Positions 37,102 to 37,460 of a stretch of 37,460 nt of DNA are shown here, one piece after another. The notes under the pieces are model-generated. The model was not told where the DNA came from. It searched no databases and worked only from the letters and a program-made list of their open reading frames with translations. The position numbers and the translations under genes are program-made. Position 1 is the stretch's first letter. Every line of letters starts with the position of its first letter. The stretch comes from an uncultured Pelagibacteraceae bacterium. Lineage in GTDB: Bacteria; Pseudomonadota; Alphaproteobacteria; Pelagibacterales; Pelagibacteraceae. The DNA is taken from the NCBI GenBank assembly GCA_902553675.1, contig CACDLV010000008.1:1-37460 (forward strand). Reading direction: 5' to 3'.

Positions 37102-37460
37102 TTTTTTCTATTCAATATATAGTCTAATGTTTCATTTATTTTTTCAGATCTTGAACCATATTTTCTTAAATTCTTATTAATATCTTTAATTATCTTATCA
37201 CAATACTTAACTGAGTCATCATAGCCTATTAAATTTATAAGTGTTGCCTTGCCTTTTTTTTGATCTTTTCCTGTTTTTTTTCCAGCTTCCTTAGAATTAC
37301 TTTTCAGATCAATTAAATCATCAGCTATTTGGAATAAAAGACCAATTTTTGATCCAATATTTTCAAAAAATTTAATTTCTTTGATTGTTTTTTTCTTAAT
37401 AATTGCTGGAGCTGCACAACAAAAACTAAATAACATTCCAGTTTTTTTTATTTCCATTTC
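37098..37460 (-). CDS. ispA: Geranyl/farnesyl diphosphate synthase, C-terminal part (runs off the right edge)
   Basis: The last 120 residues of a short-chain prenyl diphosphate synthase. The second Asp-rich motif appears as [16 protein letters not shown], followed by the [20 protein letters not shown] stretch typical of IspA (DxxKGKxTxxxLxG). The frame is open to the window end, so the true start is outside. It supplies FPP for the enzyme encoded by ispB and is coupled to dxs by a 4-bp overlap. Confidence 0.9.
   Translation of the reverse strand, partial: EMEIKKTGMLFSFCCAAPAIIKKKTIKEIKFFENIGSKIGLLFQIADDLIDLKSNSKEAGKKTGKDQKKGKATLINLIGYDDSVKYCDKIIKDINKNLRKYGSRSEKINETLDYILNRKK

Overview
The window looks like a stretch of a streamlined SAR11 (Pelagibacterales, Alphaproteobacteria) chromosome. 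The DNA is very AT-rich. Most genes are separated by a few bases or overlap. The tmRNA gene is circularly permuted (two-piece), as is typical of Alphaproteobacteria. This assignment is inferred from gene content and style; no 16S gene is present.

Layout, left to right. (1) 1-4216, minus strand: leuA, mreB, mreC, mreD and the start of mrdA (PBP2), nearly all overlapping; a leucine gene is transcriptionally tied to the rod-shape genes. (2) 4319-9525, minus: a peptide-type ABC importer (binding protein, two permeases, one fused double ATPase), with a perfect 16-bp-arm palindrome after the binding-protein gene. (3) 9609-12970, minus: ilvB-ilvH-ilvC for branched-chain amino acids. (4) 13023-17518, minus: hflK-hflC-DUF2065-Deg protease-miaA, a membrane quality-control cluster, divergent from mrp (plus). 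(5) 18390-21028, minus: a small surface-sugar block (glycosyltransferase-like protein, HAD/nucleotidyltransferase fusion, short GDPD-like protein). (6) 21067-22014, minus: thyX, divergent from ssrA (22057-22393, plus).

(7) 22291-25900 is the unusual region. The 3' part of the tmRNA coding piece contains a 17-25 bp sequence (core ggcaacagaacgcccct) that recurs, always in the same orientation, five more times downstream. These copies cut about 3.6 kb into five units of roughly 0.47-1.3 kb. The units carry only small accessory genes: zinc-ribbon proteins, small membrane proteins, a Rap1a/Tai-like secreted protein and a DUF805 protein. Two units also share a 142-bp 3' end. No integrase is visible. 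The simplest reading is a tandem, integron-like array of gene cassettes accumulated by site-specific insertion at ssrA.

(8) 25908-37460 returns to compact core genes: ppdK, glyS-glyQ-S49 peptidase (minus), ispB (plus), pdxH (minus), aroC (plus), dxs and the end of an ispA-type gene (minus). The last groups join central carbon metabolism, tRNA charging, quinone side-chain/isoprenoid synthesis and aromatic amino-acid synthesis without obvious regulatory spacing.
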